This document shows positions 56,846 to 64,000 of a stretch of DNA of 64,000 bases, in pieces. The translations under genes were made by a program, and so were the position numbers. The DNA comes from Shewanella algae (lineage in GTDB: Bacteria; Pseudomonadota; Gammaproteobacteria; Enterobacterales; Shewanellaceae), in the NCBI RefSeq assembly GCF_009183365.2, contig NZ_CP068230.1, positions 755,001 through 819,000 on the forward strand, written 5' to 3'. Below the pieces are notes generated by a model. The model did no database searches. It was not told where the DNA came from and saw nothing but the letters and a program-made list of their open reading frames with translations. Position 1 is the stretch's first letter; each line of letters begins with the position of its first letter.

Positions 56846-59800
56846 ATGAAATCGAGTGAGCCGGATCTGCAGCTGAAATCTCCGATCCAGAAAAATTACA
56901 ATCGCGCAGTGTTTTACACCTATATGGGGGTAATTGTACTGGCGTTGCTCACCGCCTGGGTGTTTTTTGAGCGCCAGAAGACCCAACAGATGGAGCTCAG
57001 AGAAGAACAGGTCGATCGCCATGTGATGCAGATTGACCTCTTGCTGGAATCCAGTATCCGTGCGGTCAAGAGCCTGCGCAATGTGGCCGTGGACCACTTG
57101 CGCCTGGCCGAGCAGGTACGCAAGGACAGACTGCCCCAGTACGAGAAATTCAACGAAAGCGGTCAGTTCTTTACCCTGGAGCCCAATTACGCCAAGAGTG
57201 GTGAGCCATTCACCAACATGGGGCGGATAACCGGTTCCGGTTCTCTCGATGGCCGCAGCGACAAGTTCTATCAGGAACTGGAGATGCTGTTCGAGCTGTC
57301 GTTGTCGTTCCCGGTCGCCAAGGAAGCCGCACCCAAGGCCTCGGCCATCTATTACCTGTCCAAGCGGCGAATGATGTCCTATTACCCTTGGCCTTCGGAC
57401 GAGCAGCGTTTTCGCGATGAACTGCTGAACAAGAAACAGTTTCAACTGGCGACGCCGGCGATGAACCCCCAGCGCAGTGTGTTCTGGAGTGAGGCCTATG
57501 TGGACTCGGCCGGCAATGGTCTTTTGACCACGCTCGGGGTGCCCATCTATCTCGAAGATGAGTTTATCGGCTCCATTAATCTGGACATGACACTGGCATC
57601 GCTCGCCAAACAGATACGTCTCTATTTCAAGATGCCGGGCACAGTGATTTTGCTGGATCAAGGCAACAATATTCTCTCCCACAGCGATTTTGATACCTCC
57701 AGCATTAACCGGGTCTACCACATCAGTCAGCGGATCCCATCCGAGCTGCATTCACTGCCGGAGTCCGAGCTGTTCGATGCCCACGAGGGGATGATCCGTA
57801 ACGGCTATTACATCCACTCAGTGGCGCTGCACAACGCCCCCTGGCGCCTGCTCTATCTGCAGGATGTCGATGACCTGTTTCTGGACTCGTTCGAGAAGCT
57901 GCAGCTGACCTTTATTCTTGTGGTACTGGCGCTGTCCGTGCTGGTGACCATAGTGCACTGGCAGACTCGTCGCTCTTTCGTCAGCCCTGCCTCGCGCCTG
58001 CTTTCGCACCTGGAAGACTGTTCCCGTGAGCCGATTCGGCCGCCGGAGAAGATCACCCAGGGCTGGGAGCCCTGGTTCCAGTTGGTCAGCCGCATTTTTG
58101 AAGAGAACCAGCAATATACCCGTCACCTGGCGGAGCAGAACAAGCGGCTGGATAAACTGGTGGCCCGGCGCACCGAACGGCTGAAAGAAACCACAGAGCG
58201 ACGTGAGCGGGAATATGCCCTGCTGCGCTCTCTGCTGGACTCTATTCCGGAAGCCATTGTCTTCAAAGATAAAGAAGGCAAGTACCTCGGCTGCAACAAG
58301 TCGGCCGAGCGGGTGCTTGGCTACACAGAAGCCGAGATGATAGGCCTGAATTCAGACACACTTACCAGCCCGGAACAGGCCGCCAGAATTCGCGCCGAGG
58401 ATGAACAGGTACTCAAAGACAGGGCGCCGCTGCGTTATCAGGAAAAGGTCGAGCTGGCCGGCAAGCCCGTGCTGCTCGACACCCTCAAGCTGCCGTTTTA
58501 TAACCGCCGCGGCGAGATGCTGGGCTTGATTGCCGTTTGGCGTGATGTGACCCGCGAATATGAATCGGCCGAACAGCTGCGATTGTCGGAAGAACGTTAT
58601 CACCTGGCGATGGACGCGGTGGAAGATGGCCTGTGGGACTGGTATCTGGATTCGGAGCAGATCATCTGCAACCCGGCTTACTACACCATGCTGGGTTACA
58701 AGACCAATGAGTTTCCGGCGCTGCTGTCGACCATAGACGAGTTGATCCATCCGGATGACAGGATCCGGGTCGAAGAGTATCGCGAGCAGTATCTGGCCGA
58801 TCCTATTGGAGCCTACGAGATAGAGTTCAGGATGCGCGGCAAGAGTGGTCAGTATCACTGGGTGCTGTCCCGTGGCCGGGTGGTGGAATTTACCGCCAAC
58901 AATGAGCCCAGGCGTATGCTGGGTACCCACAAAGACATTACCCGCAGCAAGAGCAATGAAGTGGCCTTGCTGGAGGCCAAGAAAGATGCCGAACTGGCCA
59001 ACCTCTACAAGAGTGAATTCCTGGCCAATATGAGTCATGAGATCCGTACGCCGATGAATGCCATCATAGGCATGCTGCAGCTGGCGCAGCGCACCAACCT
59101 GACGGTGCAGCAGAAAGATTATCTGGAGAAGGCCGGCTTCTCGGCTCAGTCACTGCTGCGGATCATCAACGATATTCTCGACTTCTCCAAGATTGAAGCC
59201 GGTAAGCTGGAACTGGAGCGTGTCTCCTTCCCGCTGGATAAGGTGCTGGAGCACGCCCTGGATATCAACTCACTCAAGGCACAGGAGAAAGGGGTCGAGC
59301 TGTTGTTGTATGCCCCTGTGACCGCCGGGCTGATCCTCAAGGGCGATCCGCTGCGTCTCGGCCAGGTGCTGGTGAATCTGCTGTCCAATGCGGTTAAGTT
59401 TACCTCCCAGGGGGAGATTGAACTCGGTTGTGAAGATGTCGGCGAACGCGATCATCGCATCACCCTCAAATTCTGGGTTCGGGACACCGGCATAGGTATC
59501 AGCAAGGAGCAACAGGAGATACTGTTTGACGCCTTTGCCCAGGCGGATGGCTCCACCACCCGCAAATATGGCGGCACCGGCCTTGGCTTGTCCATCAGTA
59601 AGCATCTGGTGTCCATGATGGGCGGCAAGATGCAAGTGCAGAGCGAGCCGGGTGTCGGTAGTGTGTTCAGCTTTACCATCAGCTTTGAGATCGCCGAAGA
59701 GGCCAAGATTGAACCTCTTGTGATGCCGGAGCAGCTCAACAGCCTGCGGGCGCTGGTGGTGGATGATAACTCCACGGCGCTGCAGATTTACTCCACCCTG

Positions 59801-60538
59801 ATGCGCGACTTCCACTTCGAGGTGGACACCGCCGCCAGCGGTGCCGAAGCCCTCTATAAGCTGGGCAAACAGGAAACCGACCTGCTGCTTATCGACTGGA
59901 TGATGCCGGAAATGGATGGCCGCGAGGTGATCCGTACCCTGGATGAGATGGTGGCCGATGGCAGAATAAGCAAGCGCCCCGTGGTGATCATGATGACGGC
60001 CTATGCCGCCGAACCGCTGGCACAGGAGGTGGAAGACGCCAATGTGTTTGCGTTGCTGCAAAAGCCCTTCAAGGCCTCGACTCTGTTTGATGAGATAATC
60101 TCTGCCTTCGCCGAGAAACCCCATCCGGCGACCGTGGCTGAAATTACCGACAATCAGAGCGGTGGTCATAAAGGCTTGGTGCTGCTGGTGGAAGATAACC
60201 TGATCAACCAGCAGGTGGCCTCTGAACTGCTGCGCAGCGCCGGTTATGAGGTAGATCTGGCCGACAATGGTCAAATTGCCCTCGAGATGGTGGAGCAGCG
60301 TCAATACGACGCGGTATTGATGGATATTCAGATGCCCGTGATGGATGGCCTGACGGCGACCCGGGAACTGCGCAAGAAATACGACAGGGAGACCTTGCCG
60401 ATTATCGCCATGACGGCCCACGCCATGTCAGGCGATCGTGAGAAGAGCCTGGCGGCGGGAATGAACGCCCATATCACCAAGCCCATTATGCTCAATGAAC
60501 TCTTTGATACCTTGAGTGAATGGGTGGGCAGGACTTGA
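56846..60538 (+). CDS. Hybrid sensor histidine kinase (Cache-like sensor, two PAS, two receivers)
   Basis: A 1230-residue inner-membrane kinase. A transmembrane helix (about 25-41) opens a periplasmic Cache-like sensor; a second helix (about 352-372) returns to the cytosol. Two PAS domains follow (about 455-570 and 580-700). The kinase core has phospho-acceptor His731 in MSHEIRTPMN, the N-box LLSNAVKF, G1 DTGIGIS and G2 GGTGLGLSI. Receiver 1 has Asp1017 in LLIDWMMPEMDG; receiver 2 has Asp1160 in VLMDIQMPVMDG. There is no Hpt domain, so the phosphate presumably passes to a separate protein. The signal and output are unknown. AAGGGT precedes ATG-56846. Confidence 0.9.
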   Translation: MKSSEPDLQLKSPIQKNYNRAVFYTYMGVIVLALLTAWVFFERQKTQQMELREEQVDRHVMQIDLLLESSIRAVKSLRNVAVDHLRLAEQVRKDRLPQYEKFNESGQFFTLEPNYAKSGEPFTNMGRITGSGSLDGRSDKFYQELEMLFELSLSFPVAKEAAPKASAIYYLSKRRMMSYYPWPSDEQRFRDELLNKKQFQLATPAMNPQRSVFWSEAYVDSAGNGLLTTLGVPIYLEDEFIGSINLDMTLASLAKQIRLYFKMPGTVILLDQGNNILSHSDFDTSSINRVYHISQRIPSELHSLPESELFDAHEGMIRNGYYIHSVALHNAPWRLLYLQDVDDLFLDSFEKLQLTFILVVLALSVLVTIVHWQTRRSFVSPASRLLSHLEDCSREPIRPPEKITQGWEPWFQLVSRIFEENQQYTRHLAEQNKRLDKLVARRTERLKETTERREREYALLRSLLDSIPEAIVFKDKEGKYLGCNKSAERVLGYTEAEMIGLNSDTLTSPEQAARIRAEDEQVLKDRAPLRYQEKVELAGKPVLLDTLKLPFYNRRGEMLGLIAVWRDVTREYESAEQLRLSEERYHLAMDAVEDGLWDWYLDSEQIICNPAYYTMLGYKTNEFPALLSTIDELIHPDDRIRVEEYREQYLADPIGAYEIEFRMRGKSGQYHWVLSRGRVVEFTANNEPRRMLGTHKDITRSKSNEVALLEAKKDAELANLYKSEFLANMSHEIRTPMNAIIGMLQLAQRTNLTVQQKDYLEKAGFSAQSLLRIINDILDFSKIEAGKLELERVSFPLDKVLEHALDINSLKAQEKGVELLLYAPVTAGLILKGDPLRLGQVLVNLLSNAVKFTSQGEIELGCEDVGERDHRITLKFWVRDTGIGISKEQQEILFDAFAQADGSTTRKYGGTGLGLSISKHLVSMMGGKMQVQSEPGVGSVFSFTISFEIAEEAKIEPLVMPEQLNSLRALVVDDNSTALQIYSTLMRDFHFEVDTAASGAEALYKLGKQETDLLLIDWMMPEMDGREVIRTLDEMVADGRISKRPVVIMMTAYAAEPLAQEVEDANVFALLQKPFKASTLFDEIISAFAEKPHPATVAEITDNQSGGHKGLVLLVEDNLINQQVASELLRSAGYEVDLADNGQIALEMVEQRQYDAVLMDIQMPVMDGLTATRELRKKYDRETLPIIAMTAHAMSGDREKSLAAGMNAHITKPIMLNELFDTLSEWVGRT

Positions 60539-60598
60539 GATAAACCGGCCGATCCCTTAACTTGAATGGCAACTTACAGATAACAATCAGGAGATGGG

Positions 60599-63004
60599 AT
60601 GAAACCTCAAAGTTGGACCTTGTTGCTGGCGCTGATCGCGGTACCCGGATTGGCGCAGGCGGCACAGGAGAGGGAGGCCGCCGACGTCATCAGCGAAAGC
60701 ACTCAGGCCGAAGGTTTTATCAATCTCTTTTATGATGCCAAAGCCGGGCAGCTGTATCTGGAACCGAGCAAACTCAACCAGCCTATGCTACTGCTATCCA
60801 GCTTGCCCCACGGCGCCGGTTCCAATGATATTGGGCTTGACCGTGGGCAACTGGGATATACCCGCATGGTGCAGTTTGAGCGTCAGGGGCCCTATATTCT
60901 GCTCAAACAGCTCAATACCCGTTTTCGTGCCGATACCGACGACCAAGCCGAGCAAAGAGCCGTGCATGAAGCCTTTGCCGAATCTGTGCTCTGGCGCGGT
61001 AAACTCCTGCCAGGAAAACGTCTGCTGGTGCCGGTCAATGACTTGATGTTGCAGGACCTGCACGGCATCAGCCAACAGTTGGTGGCCAGGGGCCAAGGGC
61101 ATTATCGTCTGGACACCAGCCGCTCTGTGGTGTTGCCAGCCTCGGTCAAGTCGTTCGAGCGTAACTCGGATGTGGATGTGCAGCTGACCTTTGCCAGTGA
61201 TAAGGCCGGCGCCAGAGTCGCCGAGGTGACCCCGGATGGCCAGGCCCTGTCTCTGAGACTGCGCTATTCCTTTATCGCCTTGCCCGAGCCGGGTTATCAG
61301 GCGCGTCGTTATCATCCCATGAGTGGTTATCTGTCCGATGAATACAAGGACTATGCCACCGCCATAGATCAGGATATCAACCAGCGCTTCTTGCTGCGCC
61401 ACCGGTTGCAGAAGGTTAATCCCGGCCCTGAGCCAAGCGAAGTGGTTGAGCCCATTACCTATTATCTGGATCCCGGTGTACCCGAGCCTATCCGTGGTGC
61501 CTTGCTTGAAGGCGGCCGCTGGTGGGAGCAGGCCTTCAATGAGGCGGGGTTTATCAACGGTTTTAAGTTGGAGCTATTGCCGGAAGGCGCCGACCCTCAG
61601 GATGTGCGCTACAACGTGATCCAGTGGGTGCACAGGGCCAGCCGTGGCTGGTCCTACGGTGCGGCGGTGACAGATCCCCGCAGTGGTGAAATCATCAAGG
61701 GCCAGGTCACTCTGGGGAGTCTGCGGGTGCGTCAGGATCACCTGATTGCCCGTGGCCTTACCGCAGGTTGGGAAGACAGGCAAGCGGCCGATGAAGCCGC
61801 CATGGCCTTGTCTCTGGCGCGTATTCGCCAGTTATCGGCTCATGAAATCGGTCACACCCTGGGGCTGGACCATAACTTTGCCGCTTCCACCAATAACAAC
61901 GCTTCTGTGATGGATTATCCCCATCCCTATGTGCGCCTTGATGGCAAGCGGGTGGATATCAGCCAGCCTTACGCCGAAGGGCTGGGGGCCTGGGATAAGT
62001 TCGCCATCAAGTACGGTTATGGTGACTTTGGTGATGAAGCCCAAACCCAGGCCGCGCTCAAGTCGCTGCTCAAAGAGGTGCAGCAGCAGGGGCTGAGATA
62101 CATAGGCGAGGGCGACTCGAGAGCTGCTTCAGCTGCCCATGCCTATGCCAGTCTCTGGGACAGAGGCGAGGATCCTGTCAAGGAGCTGGCCAGAATGCAG
62201 CTGGTCAGGCGCCAGGCGTTGGAGACCTTCTCCGCCAAGGCGCTGTTGCCGGGGCAACCCTTGGGTGAACTCAGCGATGCTCTGGTGCCCATCTATCTGC
62301 TGAATCGTTACCAGATCAGCGCCGCGGCCAAGTTTGTCGGCGGCATTGACTATAATTATCTGGCCGATGCCGATAGCGGTAATTGGCATTTTATTGCGCC
62401 GGAATTGCAGAAGCGGGCGCTCGATACCCTGTTGGCGACTCTGGATCCCAGAGAGCTTTATCTGCCAACCGAACTCCTGGAGCAACTGGTGCCCAAGGCC
62501 GGCAACTATTACCGCAGCCGCGAGAGTTTCGGCTCATCTCTGGGGGTTGCCGTGGATCAGCTGTCCATGGCAGAAGTGCTCAGTCGCCACACAGTGTCGG
62601 CGCTGTTGAACCCTGAGCGGCTCAACCGTGTGGATCAGGCCTTTGCCAGAGACACAGAGCAGCTTTCGGTAGAGGATTTGCTGGACAGATTGCTGGGTAA
62701 GACACTGTTGAAATCCCTGCCTTCGGGAGATCAGACCAGTATTGCGATGCGGGTAAATGCGGTGGTTTTGGACGGCATGTTGCAGAGTCTGGAGAGTGAC
62801 GCCAGCGCCCCGGAAGTCAAAGCCATGGTGAGAATGAAGCTGGATTATCTGCTTAAGCAGTTGCCCAGAAAGGAAAAAAGAAGTTCAGGTTACAAGGCTG
62901 CCCACTATGGACAACTGCAAGCTGTGCTTGAACAGGCACTGAAACAAGCCGGAGTCAGAGTGATCAGCAAACCTGCGGAAATACCACCGGGATCGCCGAT
63001 TTAG
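60599..63004 (+). CDS. Secreted zinc-dependent metalloprotease (DUF5117/DUF4953 type)
   Basis: An 801-residue exported protein with signal peptide LLLALIAVPGLAQA. The N-terminal DUF5117-like beta-rich domain (VISESTQAEGFINLFYD ...) is followed by a metalloprotease domain with the zinc site HEIGHTLGLDH at 415-425 (His415, Glu416, His419, His425), then VMDYPHPYVRL. The C-terminal third is helical. Members are periplasmic, with poorly known substrates. AGGAGA stands five bases before the ATG. It follows the hybrid kinase by 60 bases with no terminator between, so a shared transcript is possible. A strong terminator follows it. Confidence 0.87.
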   Translation: MKPQSWTLLLALIAVPGLAQAAQEREAADVISESTQAEGFINLFYDAKAGQLYLEPSKLNQPMLLLSSLPHGAGSNDIGLDRGQLGYTRMVQFERQGPYILLKQLNTRFRADTDDQAEQRAVHEAFAESVLWRGKLLPGKRLLVPVNDLMLQDLHGISQQLVARGQGHYRLDTSRSVVLPASVKSFERNSDVDVQLTFASDKAGARVAEVTPDGQALSLRLRYSFIALPEPGYQARRYHPMSGYLSDEYKDYATAIDQDINQRFLLRHRLQKVNPGPEPSEVVEPITYYLDPGVPEPIRGALLEGGRWWEQAFNEAGFINGFKLELLPEGADPQDVRYNVIQWVHRASRGWSYGAAVTDPRSGEIIKGQVTLGSLRVRQDHLIARGLTAGWEDRQAADEAAMALSLARIRQLSAHEIGHTLGLDHNFAASTNNNASVMDYPHPYVRLDGKRVDISQPYAEGLGAWDKFAIKYGYGDFGDEAQTQAALKSLLKEVQQQGLRYIGEGDSRAASAAHAYASLWDRGEDPVKELARMQLVRRQALETFSAKALLPGQPLGELSDALVPIYLLNRYQISAAAKFVGGIDYNYLADADSGNWHFIAPELQKRALDTLLATLDPRELYLPTELLEQLVPKAGNYYRSRESFGSSLGVAVDQLSMAEVLSRHTVSALLNPERLNRVDQAFARDTEQLSVEDLLDRLLGKTLLKSLPSGDQTSIAMRVNAVVLDGMLQSLESDASAPEVKAMVRMKLDYLLKQLPRKEKRSSGYKAAHYGQLQAVLEQALKQAGVRVISKPAEIPPGSPI

Positions 63005-63022
63005 TACGTCGTAAGGTATTGA

Positions 63023-63060
63023 TTATGTGACATAATTAATGCCATATCTTATATTGGCAT
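63023..63060. promoter_or_regulatory. Two adjacent palindromes before the M16 peptidase gene
   Basis: TTATGTGACATAA at 63023-63035 is a perfect palindrome around a single G. At 63039-63060 ATGCCATAT, CTT, then ATATTGGCAT form a near-perfect inverted repeat. Their position between a stop codon and a terminator suggests operator or promoter function for the next gene, which is inference. Confidence 0.4.
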
Positions 63061-63071
63061 CTTTCATATTC

Positions 63072-63111
63072 CAGAGGTTCGGGCCCGTTTTGCACCGAAC
63101 CTCTGTTTTTT
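63072..63111 (+). terminator. Strong terminator before the M16 peptidase gene
   Basis: CAGAGGTTCGG, a 12-base loop and CCGAACCTCTG are followed by TTTTTT. The T run ends one base before the M16 ribosome site (GGGGG at 63112). Confidence 0.85.
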
Positions 63112-63123
63112 GGGGGAATTCTT

Positions 63124-64000
63124 TTGCCAAAAATCCTGTTTCTCAGAGCCTGGCTCGGCAGCTTATTGCTGCTTCTCTGCTTCGTTGCCAAGGCCGATGG
63201 GCTCAGCGTCAGCCCTCGCATTCATCAGGGCCAACTGGACAACGGTCTTAAATATCAATTGGTGGACAACAAGACGCCGGCCAATACCGTCATAATGCGG
63301 ATGCGGATCGCCTCCGGCTCGCTGCTTGAGGCGGAAAATGAGCAGGGGCTGATGCACCTGCTGGAACATATGGCGTTCAAAGGCTCGGCCGCTGTGCCTG
63401 AAGGGGATATGATCCCAAGGTTGCAGCGTCTCGGCTTGAGCTTTGGCGCCGATACCAATGCCGTGACTGAATTTACGCAAACAGTCTATAAGTTCAACAT
63501 CACCCAAGGGGATGAGCAGAAGCTGGATACCGGGTTGATGTTGATGCGGGAGATTGCCGACAGACTCACTCTGGATCCCAAGGCGCTTGCCCAGGAAAAA
63601 GCCGTAGTGCTGGCCGAGCTCAAGGAGCGCACATCGGCCGGGCTGGAAAACTATCGCAACCAGTTGCATTTCTGGTACCCCTCCAGCCTGCTGCCCAGAC
63701 GTTTCCCTATCGGTGAAGTCGCCAGCATCAAGGCGGCAGATGTCGCCAAGCTGCGCTCTTTGTACCAACGTTTCTATACCCCGGAGCGGACAACGCTGAT
63801 CTTGGTCGGCGACCTGGACATCGCCCGTACCGAGGCTCAAATCAAGCAGTTGTTTGCCGATTGGAAGCCGCACCCTCAGGCGGTTGCCGCAGCTCAGGTG
63901 AAGCTTTCTCCGCCTGTAGTCAGAAAGCAGCCTCAGGCGGACGCTTTCTTCGACCCCAGTTTGCCGACTCAAGTCTCTCTTGGAGTGCTGACGCCCATAA
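63124..64000 (+). CDS. M16-family zinc metallopeptidase (N-terminal part, cut by window edge)
   Basis: The visible 292 residues begin with a TTG start and a signal peptide (FLRAWLGSLLLLLCFVAKA). The inverted zinc motif HLLEH at 78-82 (His78, Glu81, His82) in LMHLLEHMAFKG marks the pitrilysin/insulinase family. A later EKAVVLAELKER segment near residue 155 supplies the third ligand. LYQRFYTPERTTLILVGDLD follows, as in exported M16 peptidases. GGGGG lies seven bases before TTG-63124. The gene runs off the window, so its length and second half are unknown. A terminator just upstream argues for its own promoter. Confidence 0.88.
   Translation, partial: MPKILFLRAWLGSLLLLLCFVAKADGLSVSPRIHQGQLDNGLKYQLVDNKTPANTVIMRMRIASGSLLEAENEQGLMHLLEHMAFKGSAAVPEGDMIPRLQRLGLSFGADTNAVTEFTQTVYKFNITQGDEQKLDTGLMLMREIADRLTLDPKALAQEKAVVLAELKERTSAGLENYRNQLHFWYPSSLLPRRFPIGEVASIKAADVAKLRSLYQRFYTPERTTLILVGDLDIARTEAQIKQLFADWKPHPQAVAAAQVKLSPPVVRKQPQADAFFDPSLPTQVSLGVLTPI

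Overview
The window reads as chromosomal DNA of a marine gammaproteobacterium, most likely a Shewanella. The inference rests on protein content and is not a database result: RlmI, TrxC, MtgA, TcyP, RapA, MetH, PhoH and HipBA are all close in length and motif to their gammaproteobacterial forms, and a DUF2999 protein and Shewanella-style accessory enzymes lie between them. Coding density is high and most of the window is housekeeping or metabolic. Two stretches look accessory: hipBA at 17.2-18.9 kb, and an AT-rich block from about 41.9 to 47.0 kb.

Layout. 0-7.2 kb: the 5' part of a magnesium transporter (mgtE) behind an outer-membrane protein, an EEP-family phosphodiesterase, rlmI, a Spo0M-like protein, trxC overlapping a lipase-like hydrolase, and mtgA. 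7.2-17.1 kb: a porin, a nucleoside transporter, a membrane diguanylate cyclase, a divergent Lrp/LysE pair, an S9 peptidase and tcyP. 17.2-21.4 kb: the hipBA toxin-antitoxin module with four evenly phased operators, an ABC-F ATPase, and a PH-domain protein. 21.4-29.6 kb: a U32-family rRNA-modification protein (rlhA), a translationally coupled pair of secreted proteins (a metzincin and an unknown partner), a zinc-ribbon gene invaded by a 278-bp inverted-repeat element, a DUF2999 protein and a lipoprotein.

29.8-41.6 kb is a vitamin B12 block. metH (B12-dependent methionine synthase) sits behind a MetJ-type operator and is divergent from a CobC-like phosphatase. A cobalamin riboswitch follows, then seven tightly packed genes: btuD, btuC, cobT, cobS, cobU, cobQ and cobO. 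Together they import corrinoids, adenosylate them and attach the lower ligand, supplying the cofactor that MetH needs. cobQ carries two in-frame minisatellites.

41.6-47.0 kb holds two copies of a 138-bp palindromic repeat, four small AT-rich genes of unknown function (one with a HEPN-like motif), a secreted unknown protein and an IS4-type transposase remnant. 47.0-64.0 kb returns to core genes: a CheC-fused response regulator paired with a diguanylate cyclase, an enoyl-CoA hydratase-like protein, a YqhA protein, a DUF3530 protein, rapA, a PIN-PhoH ATPase, a large hybrid histidine kinase, a periplasmic zinc metalloprotease, and the start of an M16 peptidase cut by the window edge.

The strongest leads are the four hipBA operators at exact 28-bp phasing, the two-gene secreted metzincin module, the inverted-repeat element inside the zinc-ribbon gene, the minisatellites in cobQ, and the small AT-rich gene cluster with the HEPN-like protein. 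I did not see CRISPR arrays, rRNA or tRNA genes, or an intact prophage.
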